64,000 bases of DNA, taken from positions 1-64,000 of the forward strand of contig JBKBIT010000005.1 of NCBI GenBank assembly GCA_046297455.1, in the 5' to 3' direction. Source of the stretch: ZYF759 sp046297455. GTDB taxonomy: Bacteria > Pseudomonadota > Alphaproteobacteria > Rhizobiales > Rhizobiaceae. Position numbers and translations under genes: made by a program. Of the stretch, positions 55,468 to 64,000 are shown in pieces; the stretch's first letter is position 1; every line of letters starts with the position of its first letter. Under the pieces are notes generated by a model, which made no database searches, had not been told where the DNA came from, and saw only the letters and a list, made by a program, of their open reading frames with translations.

Positions 55468-55496
55468 CCTTTAGTGCCTGGCGCGCCTTGCGTCAA
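55468..55496 (-). promoter_or_regulatory. Candidate metZ promoter
   Basis: TTGACG (55496-55491), 17 bases, then TAAAGG (55473-55468) on the minus strand. Transcription would start a few bases before the SAM-II aptamer, the position expected for its promoter. The -10 is imperfect. Confidence 0.5.
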
Positions 55497-55543
55497 TCGC
55501 CGGGCGGGCTAAAGCAGGAGCGGTTATTGATGCGGAGACTGGC

Positions 55544-56635
55544 TTGGCCGAGGCAGGCATACTTCCCGACCACGAGATTGCGGCCCTGTTCGCCAACGGG
55601 GCGCTGACGGCGACGCGTCCGCTCGACGACGACCAGATCCAGCCGGCAAGCCTCGATCTCAGGCTGGGCGCGATGGCCTGGCGGGTGCGCGCCTCCTTCC
55701 TGCCCGGCCCGGACAGTCTCGTTCTCGACAAGCTCGAACGGCTGAAGCTGCACCAGTTCGACCTGACCGAAGGCGCCGTCCTGGAAACCGGCTGCGTCTA
55801 TATCGTGCCCCTGATGGAAAGCCTGGAGCTTCCCGCGCACATCTCGGCTTCCGCCAATCCCAAGAGCTCGACCGGCCGGCTCGACATCTTCACCCGCGTC
55901 ATGTCCGACAAGGGCGAGGAATTCGACAAGATTCCCGCTGGCTATTCCGGTCCGCTCTATCTCGAAGTCAGCCCGAGGACCTTCCCGATCCTGGCGCGCG
56001 CCGGCTCGCGCCTGTCCCAGATCCGTTTCCGTCAGGGCGGCGGAACGCTTGGCGAGGCGGAGCTGCAAGATCTCCATGCCACCGAGACGCTGGTGGCGTC
56101 TGAGCGCCCCAACATATCGGGTGGCGGCATCGCGCTCTCTATCGACCTGTCGGGCGGCGAGGACGGGCTGGTCGGCTATCGCGGCAAGCGGCACACGGGC
56201 CTGATCGACGTTGACAAGCGGGCCGCGCATGACGTGCTCGACTTCTGGGAGCCGATCCGGGTGCGCGACCGCCAGGAACTGATCCTCGACCCGGATGAAT
56301 TCTACATCCTGGTGTCGCGCGAGGCCGTGCACGTGCCGCCCGGCTATGCCGCCGAGATGACGCCCTTCGATCCGCTGGTGGGCGAGTTCCGGGTCCATTA
56401 TGCCGGCTTCTTCGATCCCGGCTTCGGCCATTCGGCCGCCGGCGGCACCGGCAGCCGCGCCGTCCTGGAGGTGCGCAGCCACGAAGTGCCCTTCATCCTC
56501 GACCACGGCCAGATCGTCGGCCGGCTGGTCTATGAACGCATGGCCTCGCGGCCGTCGGCGCTGTATGGCGCGGATCTGAAGTCGAACTACCAGGCGCAGG
56601 GCCTGAAGCTTTCAAAGCATTTCCGCGCGCCGTGA
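55544..56635 (+). CDS. dcd: Double-length 2'-deoxycytidine 5'-triphosphate deaminase
   Basis: A 363-residue protein built of two dCTP-deaminase/dUTPase-fold halves. The N-half includes PASLDLRLGAMAW and ASANPKSSTGRLD, the C-half HYAGFFDPGFGHS and the final strand GQIVGRLVYERM. E. coli Dcd is about half as long. This long form is annotated in Rhizobiales and should make dUTP from dCTP. The start is a TTG at 55544 with GGAG upstream. Divergent from metZ. Confidence 0.85.
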   Translation: MAEAGILPDHEIAALFANGALTATRPLDDDQIQPASLDLRLGAMAWRVRASFLPGPDSLVLDKLERLKLHQFDLTEGAVLETGCVYIVPLMESLELPAHISASANPKSSTGRLDIFTRVMSDKGEEFDKIPAGYSGPLYLEVSPRTFPILARAGSRLSQIRFRQGGGTLGEAELQDLHATETLVASERPNISGGGIALSIDLSGGEDGLVGYRGKRHTGLIDVDKRAAHDVLDFWEPIRVRDRQELILDPDEFYILVSREAVHVPPGYAAEMTPFDPLVGEFRVHYAGFFDPGFGHSAAGGTGSRAVLEVRSHEVPFILDHGQIVGRLVYERMASRPSALYGADLKSNYQAQGLKLSKHFRAP

Positions 56636-56641
56636 TCGCGG

Positions 56642-57427
56642 TCAGGGCGGGCCAGCCCGCAGTGCCTTCACCTCTTCGCGCAATGCCCTGATCTCGGCCA
56701 GGATGAGCTCCTGCTCGCGGTGCATCTGGCCGCGTTCGGCCACCGCCGCCTCTTCGCTTTCCTCCTGCATCGCCGAGACGATGATACCGATGAACAGGTT
56801 GAGCACGGCGAAGGACGTCGTGACGATGAACGGGATGAAGAACACCCAGGCCCAGGGATAGACATCCATCACCGGTCGCACGATGCCCATCGACCAGCTT
56901 TCCAGCGTCATGATCTGGAACAGCGAGTAGGCCGACCCGCCGATCGTCCCGAACCAGTCGGGGAAGGAGGCGGCGAAGAGCTTGGTCGCCATCACGGCGA
57001 AGACGTAGAAGACCAGGGTCAGCAGAAGCACCACCGATCCCATGCCCGGCAGCGCCGCGACCAGCCCGCCCACGACCCGGCGCAGCGACGGCACGACCGT
57101 GACCAGCCGCAGCACGCGCAGGATGCGCAGCGCGCGCAGCACCGACAGATTGCCTGTTGCCGGGAAAAGCGCGATCGACACCACCAGAAGGTCGAAGATG
57201 CGCCAGGGATCGCGGAAGAAGTCCATGCGGTAGACGGCAAAACGGGCCAGAAGCTCCAGCACGAAGACCGACAGGATGATGCGGTCGAGCGCGATCAGCA
57301 CCGGCCCGAAAGAGGCCATCGCCGCCTGCGAGGTTTCCAGCCCCAGCGTGATGGCATTGATGACGATCAGCGCGGTGATCGCCATCTCGAAGCGGCGCGA
57401 TTCGATAAGCGTCTTGAGTGCGGACAC
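56642..57427 (-). CDS. NavBac-type voltage-gated ion channel (copy 1)
   Basis: A 261-residue single-domain six-TM channel. A GTG at 57427 with GGGGAA upstream matches the start of its paralog. The S4 voltage sensor has regularly spaced arginines (VLRALRILRVLRLVTVVPSL, about 97-116). The selectivity filter is TLESWSM (about 174-180), as in NaChBac sodium channels. A coiled-coil tail (about 225-258) suits tetramer assembly. A close paralog lies at 58700, with ppk2 between them. Confidence 0.9.
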   Translation of the reverse strand: MSALKTLIESRRFEMAITALIVINAITLGLETSQAAMASFGPVLIALDRIILSVFVLELLARFAVYRMDFFRDPWRIFDLLVVSIALFPATGNLSVLRALRILRVLRLVTVVPSLRRVVGGLVAALPGMGSVVLLLTLVFYVFAVMATKLFAASFPDWFGTIGGSAYSLFQIMTLESWSMGIVRPVMDVYPWAWVFFIPFIVTTSFAVLNLFIGIIVSAMQEESEEAAVAERGQMHREQELILAEIRALREEVKALRAGPP

Positions 57428-57531
57428 GACGTTGTTCCCCGATGCAGTGCAATGGCCGCACAAGTGGGATGGCGCGCCATTGCAGTCAAGCGGGGGATCG
57501 CTGCGGGCGCATGCGAAGCGCCCGGTCGCGG

Positions 57532-58602
57532 TCAGGCCTTGCGGTGGGCCGGATGCAGGCTTGCGCCCAGAATGTGGGCGCTGTTGCCGATCACGTCGCC
57601 GCCCGACCCGACGATCAGCGGATCGACCTGGCCGATGACGTGGGTATCCTTGCCGTCATAGGGAAGCGAGCTCAAGAAATGGCGCATGCAGTTGAGCCGC
57701 GCCCGCTTCTTGTCGTTCGACTTGATGATCGTCCAGGGGGCGTCGGCGGTGTCAGTATAGAAGAACATCGCCTCCTTGGCCTCGGTATAGTCGTCCCATT
57801 TGTCGAGCGACTGCCGGTCGATGGGCGAAAGCTTCCATTGTTTCAGCGGCTCGTGTTCCCGGGACTGGAAACGGCGCAGTTGCTCGTCCCTGGTGACCGA
57901 GAACCAGTATTTGAACAGAAGCACGCCGCTGCGCACGATCATGCGCTCGAGCTCCGGTGTCTGGCGCATGAATTCCAGATATTCATTGGGCGTGCAGAAG
58001 CCCATCACGCGCTCTACCCCGGCGCGGTTGTACCAGGAGCGGTCGAAGAGAACCATCTCACCGGCTGCCGGCAGGTTTTCGATATAGCGCTGGAAGTACC
58101 ACTGGGAACGCTCGCGATCAGTCGGCTTGTCCAGCGCGACGACACGGGCACCACGCGGATTCAGGTGCTCCATGAAGCGCTTGATCGTACCGCCCTTGCC
58201 CGCAGCGTCCCGGCCCTCGAACAGCATCACGATCTTCGCGCCGCTGGCCTTGACCCATTCCTGCAGCTTCAAAAGCTCGATCTGGAGTTCCGCCTTCTTG
58301 GCCTCGTAGGCGCGGCGGGGAATGTTGGTGCGGTAGGGATATTCGCCCTGTTCGAAAAGGCGCCTTATCTCGTCGCGGTCGTGGCGAAGTTCTGCGAGGC
58401 GATGCGTGCTCGACGCCGGCGCGGCAAGATCGTCATCGGGTTGCGCCGGCGCCGCTTCGCCGAGAATTTCGGCCATCGGCGGTTCGACTGCCGGGCTGGC
58501 CGCTTCATTTGCCCCGTTTGCCGCTTGCGCAGCCGCGTTTCGGGTGCTGCGACGCCTGATCTGCGGCCTCGCTGGCTCTGTCGCTGGCTTCTCCTCCTCC
58601 AT
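57532..58602 (-). CDS. ppk2: Polyphosphate kinase 2
   Basis: A single-domain PPK2-family kinase of 356 residues. Walker A is GRDAAGKGG, Walker B-type segment is VLFDRSWYNRAGVE, and KYWFSVTRDEQLRR follows. About 80 N-terminal residues are Ala/Pro-rich and precede the conserved domain. PPK2 enzymes use polyphosphate to phosphorylate GDP or ADP, or the reverse. It is sandwiched between the two channel genes on the same strand. Confidence 0.92.
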   Translation of the reverse strand: MEEEKPATEPARPQIRRRSTRNAAAQAANGANEAASPAVEPPMAEILGEAAPAQPDDDLAAPASSTHRLAELRHDRDEIRRLFEQGEYPYRTNIPRRAYEAKKAELQIELLKLQEWVKASGAKIVMLFEGRDAAGKGGTIKRFMEHLNPRGARVVALDKPTDRERSQWYFQRYIENLPAAGEMVLFDRSWYNRAGVERVMGFCTPNEYLEFMRQTPELERMIVRSGVLLFKYWFSVTRDEQLRRFQSREHEPLKQWKLSPIDRQSLDKWDDYTEAKEAMFFYTDTADAPWTIIKSNDKKRARLNCMRHFLSSLPYDGKDTHVIGQVDPLIVGSGGDVIGNSAHILGASLHPAHRKA

Positions 58603-58699
58603 GGGGCACCCCTTTTTGCGCCTTAGAACTTGTTCAGCCTAGCAGAACGAGCCGGCTAACGAATTGTCTTCGATCAATCGGCGCGGGCACAGGGCAAGC

Positions 58700-59488
58700 C
58701 TATCCGGAAGTCCCAGCCCGCAGCGCCTTCACCTCCTCGCGCAATGCCCTGATCTCGGCCAGGATCACTTCCTGTTCGCGATGCATCGTTCCGCGCTCGG
58801 CAGTGGCTGCGGAGTCGCCCTCCTCCTGCATCGCCGAGACGATGATGCCGATGAACAGGTTGAGCACGGCAAAGGAAGTCGTGACGATGAAGGGTATGAA
58901 GAACACCCATGCCCATGGATAGACTTCCATCACCGGTCGCACGATGCCCATCGACCAGCTTTCCAAAGTCATGATCTGGAACAGCGAATAGGCCGAGGCA
59001 CCGAGCGAGCCGAACCAGTCCGGGAAGGAGGCGGCGAACAGCTTCGTCGCCATCACCGCGAAGACGTAATAGACGAGCATCAGCAGCATCACGACCGAAC
59101 CCATGCCGGGCAGCGCCGCGACCAGCCCGCCGACGACCCGCCGCATCGACGGCACGACCGTGATCAGGCGCAGCACGCGCAGGATGCGCAGGGCGCGCAG
59201 GACCGAGAGATTGCTGGTGGCCGCAACAAGGGCGACGGTGACAACGAACAGGTCGAAGATGCGCCACGGATCGCGGAAGAACTGGCCTCTGTAGACCAGG
59301 AACCGGGCCAGGAGTTCGAGCACGAAGACCGCCAGGATGATGCGGTCTATCGCAATCAGCGTCGGGCCGAACGCCGCCATTGCCTCGGCGGAGGTTTCAA
59401 GGCCCAGCGTGATCGCATTGATGACGATGAGAATGGTGATGGCCACATCGAAGCGGCGCGATTCGATGAGCGTCTTGAGTGCGGACAT
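58700..59488 (-). CDS. NavBac-type voltage-gated ion channel (copy 2)
   Basis: A 262-residue channel very similar to the copy at 56642: both start MSALKTLIESRRF, share the S4 (VLRALRILRVLRL) and the filter TLESWSM, and end in a similar coiled coil. The ATG at 59488 has GGGGCAGGGACC before it. Amino-acid differences are scattered, so this is an older tandem duplication rather than an assembly error. Predicted Na+ selectivity is by motif only. Confidence 0.9.
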   Translation of the reverse strand: MSALKTLIESRRFDVAITILIVINAITLGLETSAEAMAAFGPTLIAIDRIILAVFVLELLARFLVYRGQFFRDPWRIFDLFVVTVALVAATSNLSVLRALRILRVLRLITVVPSMRRVVGGLVAALPGMGSVVMLLMLVYYVFAVMATKLFAASFPDWFGSLGASAYSLFQIMTLESWSMGIVRPVMEVYPWAWVFFIPFIVTTSFAVLNLFIGIIVSAMQEEGDSAATAERGTMHREQEVILAEIRALREEVKALRAGTSG

Positions 59489-59575
59489 GGTCCCTGCCCC
59501 TGGCGAGATTGAGTTTGTCGCAGGAGTGAGACGCCCGGTCTGACCAGTCAAGCGCGAAGCTTCGCCTGATCGTTT

Positions 59576-60715
59576 TCAGAGCAGGTCGCGACCGGCGAGG
59601 TTTCGCATCAGCGCCGCCGTGCCGAAGGTCCATTCCGGCGCCTCCGTGGACAGGCGGACGGTGTTGGCCAGCGTCCCCAGTTCAGGCGTGGCGATGGTGA
59701 CGATGTCGCCCAGATGATGGGTAAAGCCCTGTCCTTTGGCGTCGCGGTCCTCAACGGGCGCGAACATGGTGCCCAGATAGAGCATGAATCCGTCCGGATA
59801 CTGGTGGTGGCGTCCACGGGTCTGGCCGGCCAGATCGGCGGGGTCGCGGCTGATTTGGGAAAGCGACGAGCGCCCGTCGAGCACGAACCCGTCCTCGCCC
59901 TCCACCTTCATGGTCAGTTCCATGCGCCGCACCGTGTCGAGGGTAAAATCGCCGTCGAACAGCCGGATGAAGGGGCCGATACTGGCCGAGGCGTTATTGT
60001 CCTTGGCCTTGCCCAGAAGCAGCGCCGAACGGCCTTCCACGTCGCGCAGATTGACGTCGTTGCCGAGTGTGGCGCCGACAATCCGGCCACCGCTATCGAC
60101 CGCGAGCACCACTTCCGGCTCGGGATTGTTCCAGCTGGAAACCGGATGCAGCCCGACCGAAGCGCCCCAGCCGACGGCGCTCATCGGCTGCGCCTTGGTG
60201 AAAACCTCCGCGTCCGGCCCGATGCCGACTTCCAGATACTGGCTCCACAAGCCCTCTTCCTGCAGCAGGCGCTTGACCTCGGCAGCTTCCGGAGAACCCG
60301 GCACGAGATCGCGCAGGCTGTCGCCGATCACGCCCACGACACGTGTGCGGATCTCATCGGCGCGGGTAGCATCCCCGCCGGCCCGTTCCTCGATGACGCG
60401 CTCGAGCATCGAACGGGCAAACGTCACCCCGCACGCCTTCACCGCCTGCAGGTCGCAGGGCGCCAGGAGCCTGGTCGTGTCGCCGTGTGCTTCCCGGCTG
60501 GCGGACGCGATATCTTCGAGCGAGCCGATATCCTCCCCTGCGATCGCATCTACGACGCCTGTAATGTCGTCCTGCTCAAACAGGTCGCGCATGGTCGGCG
60601 CGGCTTTGGTTGTGATGTCGAACAGGCGCCCGCCGCGCAGCGCCACCAGGCAGGGGCCGATGCCGGCGCGCCAGACGCGGCCGACGAACCGGCCTTGTGA
60701 AGGAAGCTCGATCAT
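59576..60715 (-). CDS. Fumarylacetoacetate-hydrolase-family dehydratase, XylX-like
   Basis: A 379-residue enzyme. It strongly resembles Caulobacter XylX (2-keto-3-deoxy-D-xylonate dehydratase) as I recall it: CGVTFARSMLERVIEERA, DGLWSQYLEVGIGPDAEVFT, NNPEPEVVL, LGNDVNLRDVEGRSALLLGK and PDGFMLYLGTMFAP. The metal ligands are the Glu pair of NPEPE and a downstream Asp. It would act in oxidative pentose (Weimberg-type) or related 2-keto-3-deoxy sugar acid breakdown. The other pathway genes are not in this window. Confidence 0.85.
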   Translation of the reverse strand: MIELPSQGRFVGRVWRAGIGPCLVALRGGRLFDITTKAAPTMRDLFEQDDITGVVDAIAGEDIGSLEDIASASREAHGDTTRLLAPCDLQAVKACGVTFARSMLERVIEERAGGDATRADEIRTRVVGVIGDSLRDLVPGSPEAAEVKRLLQEEGLWSQYLEVGIGPDAEVFTKAQPMSAVGWGASVGLHPVSSWNNPEPEVVLAVDSGGRIVGATLGNDVNLRDVEGRSALLLGKAKDNNASASIGPFIRLFDGDFTLDTVRRMELTMKVEGEDGFVLDGRSSLSQISRDPADLAGQTRGRHHQYPDGFMLYLGTMFAPVEDRDAKGQGFTHHLGDIVTIATPELGTLANTVRLSTEAPEWTFGTAALMRNLAGRDLL

Positions 60716-60743
60716 GACGGTCTCCTCGATAGGGGCGCCGGCT

Positions 60744-61637
60744 TCATGGGGTCTCGGCGGCCCGGCGCTGGCGGATGAGCAGCATCAGCCCGGCACCGAT
60801 GATGATTGCCCCGCCCGCCAGCATGAGCGCGTTGGGAACATCGGCGAAGAACAGCCAGCCCAGGATGATGGCCCAGGGCAGGAGCGTGTATTGCAATGGC
60901 GCCACCAGCGCGGCGTCGGCAAGCTTCAGCGCGCGGTTGACGCAGAGATGCGCGCCCATGGCCACCACGCCGAGCAGGGCCAGAAGTGTCCAGTCGATGC
61001 CGCTCGGTGACACCCATTCGAAGGGCGCCAGTACCAGGCCGGCCAGGCCGGCGCCCACCAGCTGCCAGAAGACCAGCGCGGTGTCGGGCGTGCGGCGCAG
61101 GCTACGGCCGGTCAGCACCATCAGCGCGAAACACATGGAGCCGATGATCGCGACCGTGGTGGCGAAGGGCGACACGTCGCCCGATGGGGTCAACGCGACC
61201 AGCACGCCGACAAAACCGATGCCGATTGCCGCCCAGCGCAGCGCGCCGACGCGCTCGCCCAGCAGGAACGGCGACAGCGCCGCGACATAGATCGGTGCGG
61301 CCAGCCAGTAGGTCATCACGTCGGCCAGCGGCAGCTCGCGCACCGCCGCATAAAAGCAGAAGACTTCCGCCGTCGAGAAGACCACGCGGGCGGCCTGCAG
61401 CTTCGGCCGCTCCAGGCGAAACAGCCGGGCCGGACCGAACATCCACAGGAACGGCGCCAGGATTATGAGCGCGGCCAGGCTGCGGATGAGCAGCACCTGC
61501 CCGACGCCATAGCTGGCGACCAGCCACTTGCCCATCGCATCGTTGAGCGAGAACAGGAACATGCCGACCAGCATCAGGAGCACGCCCAATTGCGGCGCAC
61601 TCAGGAGGGGCGACTGCGCGGACCGGTCGGAAGGCAT
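60744..61637 (-). CDS. EamA/DMT-family membrane transporter
   Basis: A 297-residue protein with ten hydrophobic segments in two EamA repeats. The ATG at 61637 (MPSDRSAQSPLL) starts the homologous part. Such permeases export or import metabolites; substrate unknown. It lies between a TRAP receptor gene and a XylX-like gene, all on one strand, so a sugar-acid related role is possible but unproven. Confidence 0.83.
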   Translation of the reverse strand: MPSDRSAQSPLLSAPQLGVLLMLVGMFLFSLNDAMGKWLVASYGVGQVLLIRSLAALIILAPFLWMFGPARLFRLERPKLQAARVVFSTAEVFCFYAAVRELPLADVMTYWLAAPIYVAALSPFLLGERVGALRWAAIGIGFVGVLVALTPSGDVSPFATTVAIIGSMCFALMVLTGRSLRRTPDTALVFWQLVGAGLAGLVLAPFEWVSPSGIDWTLLALLGVVAMGAHLCVNRALKLADAALVAPLQYTLLPWAIILGWLFFADVPNALMLAGGAIIIGAGLMLLIRQRRAAETP

Positions 61638-61667
61638 GATGGATGTCCGGAGGAAAGGAAGAAGAGA

Positions 61668-61696
61668 CGGCCGGGGCGACAGATGCACCCCGGCCG
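61668..61696 (-). terminator. Stem-loop downstream of the TRAP receptor gene
   Basis: A perfect 9-bp GC stem (61668-61676 with 61688-61696), loop 11 nt, followed on the minus strand by a pyrimidine-rich TCTCTTCTTCC. It could terminate or attenuate transcription between dctP and the EamA gene. No pure U-run. Confidence 0.5.
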
Positions 61697-61707
61697 CAGA
61701 TCGTGTG

Positions 61708-62715
61708 CTATTCGCCGCGCAACGTGGCCAGTTCGGCCATCATGCGGTCGATGACGTCCTGGCCGATCGTTTCGGCGTGACGGTCATAAACACCAGCCAC
61801 GGCTTCGCGGATGCGCTGCAGTTCCTCGCCCTCCAGCTCGTTGAACTGCATGCCGGCTTCCTGCACGTTCGACAGCGACGTGCCGGAGAGCTCGCGGCTG
61901 ACGCGGCGCTGCTCGTCGCGGCCGATCACGGCGCAGTCGCGCAGGATCTGTTGTTCCTCGGCCGAATAGGTGTCGAAGATCGGCTTGGAGAACAGCACCA
62001 TGAACGGGGTGTAGGCGTGCTGGGTTGCCGACAGATAGTCCTGGACCTCATAGAACTGCGAGGTGTCGATCGTCACGTAGGGGTTTTCCTGGGCGTCGAT
62101 CGCCCTGGTCTCCAGCGCGGTGAACACCTCGCCGAAAGCCATCGGCGTGGCGTTGGCACCCAGCGTCTGGAACGTGTCGAGGAAGATGTTGTTCTGCATG
62201 ACGCGCACGCGCATGCCGTCGAAGTCTTCCAGCTTGGTCACCGGTCGCACCGAATTGGTGAGATTGCGGAACCCGTTCTCCCACCAGGCAAGGTTGATCA
62301 GGTCGGAGCCTTCCAGCTTCTCGGTCATGAAGTCGCCGAACGAGCCGTCGAGGATTGCGTCGGCCTCGGCGGAATCGTTGAACAGGAACGGCAGGTCATA
62401 GACGCCGAGTGCCGGCTCGATGCCGACCAGCGGCGAGGTCGAGGTGATCACCATTTCCTGCGTGCCCGAACGCAGGGCCTGGGTCGCGGTCAGATCGTCG
62501 CCCAGAGCCGAGGACCAGAAGGCGTTGAGTTCCCAGGCGCCACCGGTGCGCTCGTCGATGCAGGCACGCATCGCTGCGACGCCGTTGCCGACGGGGTGGG
62601 TTTCGGCAATGCCGTTCGAAAGCGTGATCGTGCGGCTGGAAATGTCTGCTGCCGCGGGGAATGCCAGCAGGCCCGCGATCGCGGTCGTTGCCGTCAATGC
62701 TGCTAGGTGTTTCAT
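61708..62715 (-). CDS. TRAP transporter substrate-binding protein (DctP family)
   Basis: A 335-residue periplasmic binding protein. GGGAGG lies 9 bases before the ATG. Signal peptide about 1-23. The DctP-family regions MRVRVMQNNIFLDTFQTLG and AMAFGEV-like PMAFGEVFTALETRAIDAQE are present, with the conserved Arg that binds the substrate carboxylate. It delivers an organic acid to the DctQM permease. It starts 46 bases after the DctM gene stop. Confidence 0.9.
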   Translation of the reverse strand: MKHLAALTATTAIAGLLAFPAAADISSRTITLSNGIAETHPVGNGVAAMRACIDERTGGAWELNAFWSSALGDDLTATQALRSGTQEMVITSTSPLVGIEPALGVYDLPFLFNDSAEADAILDGSFGDFMTEKLEGSDLINLAWWENGFRNLTNSVRPVTKLEDFDGMRVRVMQNNIFLDTFQTLGANATPMAFGEVFTALETRAIDAQENPYVTIDTSQFYEVQDYLSATQHAYTPFMVLFSKPIFDTYSAEEQQILRDCAVIGRDEQRRVSRELSGTSLSNVQEAGMQFNELEGEELQRIREAVAGVYDRHAETIGQDVIDRMMAELATLRGE

Positions 62716-62761
62716 CGTTTTATCCTCCCAAGGATCGGTCTTGACGTTCTGGTTCTTCTTC

Positions 62762-64000
62762 TCAGCGCAGCCATGCCAGCGGCGTAAGAACAAGCTCGGG
62801 TACCGCGATCAGCAGCAACAGCACGGCGACCTGCGCGACAAGGAAGGGCCAGACGCCCCAGATAACCTTGCCGAGCGGCACGCGGGCCACGCCACTGACC
62901 ACGTTCAGGACCACACCCACCGGCGGTGTCAAAAGGCCGATACAGGTGGTCATGACGAAGATGATGCCGAAATAGATCGGGTCGATGCCGGCCGCGCGGA
63001 TCACGGGCATCAGCACCGGCGACAGGATCAGGATGGTGGGCGCGAGGTCGAGCACGGTGCCCACCACCAGGACCAGAAGCACGATCACCAGCATCAGGAG
63101 CTTCGGATTGTCGATAACGGGCTGCAGGAAGCGGATGATCTCGTTTGGAATATTGGCCCGGGTGATGAGCCACGAGGTCACCAATGCCGCCGACACCAGG
63201 AACAGCACGACCGAGGTCGTCTTGGCGGCGCGCAGCAGCACGAAATAGAGGTCCGCGACCTTGAGTTCGCGATAGATGAACATGCCGACGAACAGGGCAT
63301 AGACGGCCGCGATGACGGCTGCTTCCGTCGGCGTGAAGATGCCGAAACGAATGCCGCCAAGAATGATCACCGGCATCATCAGCGCCCAGCCGGCCTTGAC
63401 CGTGGCCGAAAGCCGCTCGCTGCCCGTGCGGCGGGGCAGCGGCTCCACGTTCTCGCGCCGCGACACCAGCATCCAGGCTCCGACCAGCGCCAGCGCCATG
63501 ATGAGGCCGGGCACGATGCCGCCCATGAACAGGCCGGTAATGGAGACGTTGGCCGCGACGCCGAAGATGATGAAGGCGATCGACGGCGGGATCACCGGAG
63601 CGATCACGCCGCCGGCCGCCATCAGGCCCGCCGCACGCGGTACGTTGTAGCCGGCCTGCCGCATCATCGGGATCAGGATGGCGGCGAGCGCTGCGGAATC
63701 GGCGGCAGCCGAGCCCGACAGCGAGGCCATGATGACGGCGGCGATAACCGCGACGATGCCAAGCCCGCCCTTGATATGGCCGACCAGCGCGGTGGCGAAG
63801 TCGACGATGCGCTTCGACAGGCCGCCGGCATTCATCAATTCCCCTGCCAGAAGGAAGAAGGGTATGGCCAGCAGCGTGAAGGTGTTGGCGCCGGTGACCA
63901 TCTGCTGGCTGATGATCTGCGGGTTGAAGATGCCCATCCAGGTCATCAGCACCACGCCGCAGAACATCAGCGCAAAGGCGACCGGCACCCCGACGGCCAG
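62762..64000 (-). CDS. TRAP transporter large permease (DctM; 5' end outside window)
   Basis: About 412 residues are visible; the N-terminus runs off the right edge. At least ten hydrophobic segments. Family features include FFLLAGELMNAGGLSKRIVD, SGSAAADSAALAAILIPMM, GGVIAPVIPPSIAFIIFG and the C-terminal LTPPVGVVLNV. It drives Na+-coupled uptake with DctP and DctQ. An internal Met at 63988 is not the true start since the reading frame continues with VGVPVAFAL. DctQ is probably beyond the edge. Confidence 0.92.
   Translation of the reverse strand: MAVGVPVAFALMFCGVVLMTWMGIFNPQIISQQMVTGANTFTLLAIPFFLLAGELMNAGGLSKRIVDFATALVGHIKGGLGIVAVIAAVIMASLSGSAAADSAALAAILIPMMRQAGYNVPRAAGLMAAGGVIAPVIPPSIAFIIFGVAANVSITGLFMGGIVPGLIMALALVGAWMLVSRRENVEPLPRRTGSERLSATVKAGWALMMPVIILGGIRFGIFTPTEAAVIAAVYALFVGMFIYRELKVADLYFVLLRAAKTTSVVLFLVSAALVTSWLITRANIPNEIIRFLQPVIDNPKLLMLVIVLLVLVVGTVLDLAPTILILSPVLMPVIRAAGIDPIYFGIIFVMTTCIGLLTPPVGVVLNVVSGVARVPLGKVIWGVWPFLVAQVAVLLLLIAVPELVLTPLAWLR

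Overview
This window is GC-rich chromosomal DNA from an alphaproteobacterium, most likely of the order Hyphomicrobiales (Rhizobiales) and close to the Phyllobacteriaceae/Mesorhizobium group. The signs are the chvE/gbpR sugar-sensing pair, the actSR redox two-component system, a SAM-II riboswitch on metZ, a cuckoo-type small RNA with CCUCCUCCC loops, an Irr-like iron box, and the block nfuA - usp - trpS - murJ - glnD - mutS - maeB. I saw no rRNA, tRNA, insertion sequence, prophage or CRISPR array. Coding density is high and both window ends cut through genes.

Layout. 1-4508: ChvE-type sugar ABC transporter (gguB partial, gguA, chvE) with the divergent LysR regulator gbpR. 4513-22737: housekeeping block with nfuA, a universal stress protein, a HI0933-type flavoprotein, trpS, murJ, glnD, an EAL phosphodiesterase, mutS, maeB, an unknown membrane protein, mmcB and actR/actS. 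22737-35747: hrpB, bfr/bfd, proB-obg, an EEP-family hydrolase, dapD with a DUF805 protein, a LOG-family protein, a copper-chaperone-like protein, an unknown secreted protein, a HAD nucleotidase, a GGDEF protein and hrcA. 35748-48445: a type II secretion (T2SS) locus in three transcription units: gspF-G-H-I-J forward, gspE reversed in the middle, then gspD-O-K-L-M plus two uncharacterised envelope genes forward. 48655-53940: SDR, SLC13/RCK permease, DUF1330, folD, apaG and a CDP-alcohol phosphatidyltransferase. 53938-55543: small RNA, metZ and its SAM-II riboswitch leader. 55544-64000: double-length dCTP deaminase, two near-identical NavBac-type channels flanking a polyphosphate kinase 2, a XylX-like dehydratase, an EamA permease and a TRAP transporter (dctM partial).

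How the genes fit together. The left end imports sugars under GbpR control. The middle holds nitrogen (glnD), redox (actSR), iron (nfuA, bfr/bfd) and c-di-GMP (EAL, GGDEF) functions. The T2SS genes are coupled by ATGA-type overlaps and form the largest accessory unit. It has no recognisable GspC, a prepilin peptidase lacking the methyltransferase half, and several unnamed proteins at its edges, so it is the best candidate here for an under-described system.

The most striking non-coding signals are (i) three consecutive hairpins, each with the same 10-nt loop, forming an sRNA immediately downstream of metZ on the same strand, with no intrinsic terminator between them; (ii) a SAM-II riboswitch followed by a strong intrinsic terminator, with a perfect 7-nt complementarity that could act as an antiterminator; and (iii) a 17-bp ICE-like palindrome in front of nfuA. 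All assignments come from reading the sequence; no database search was run.
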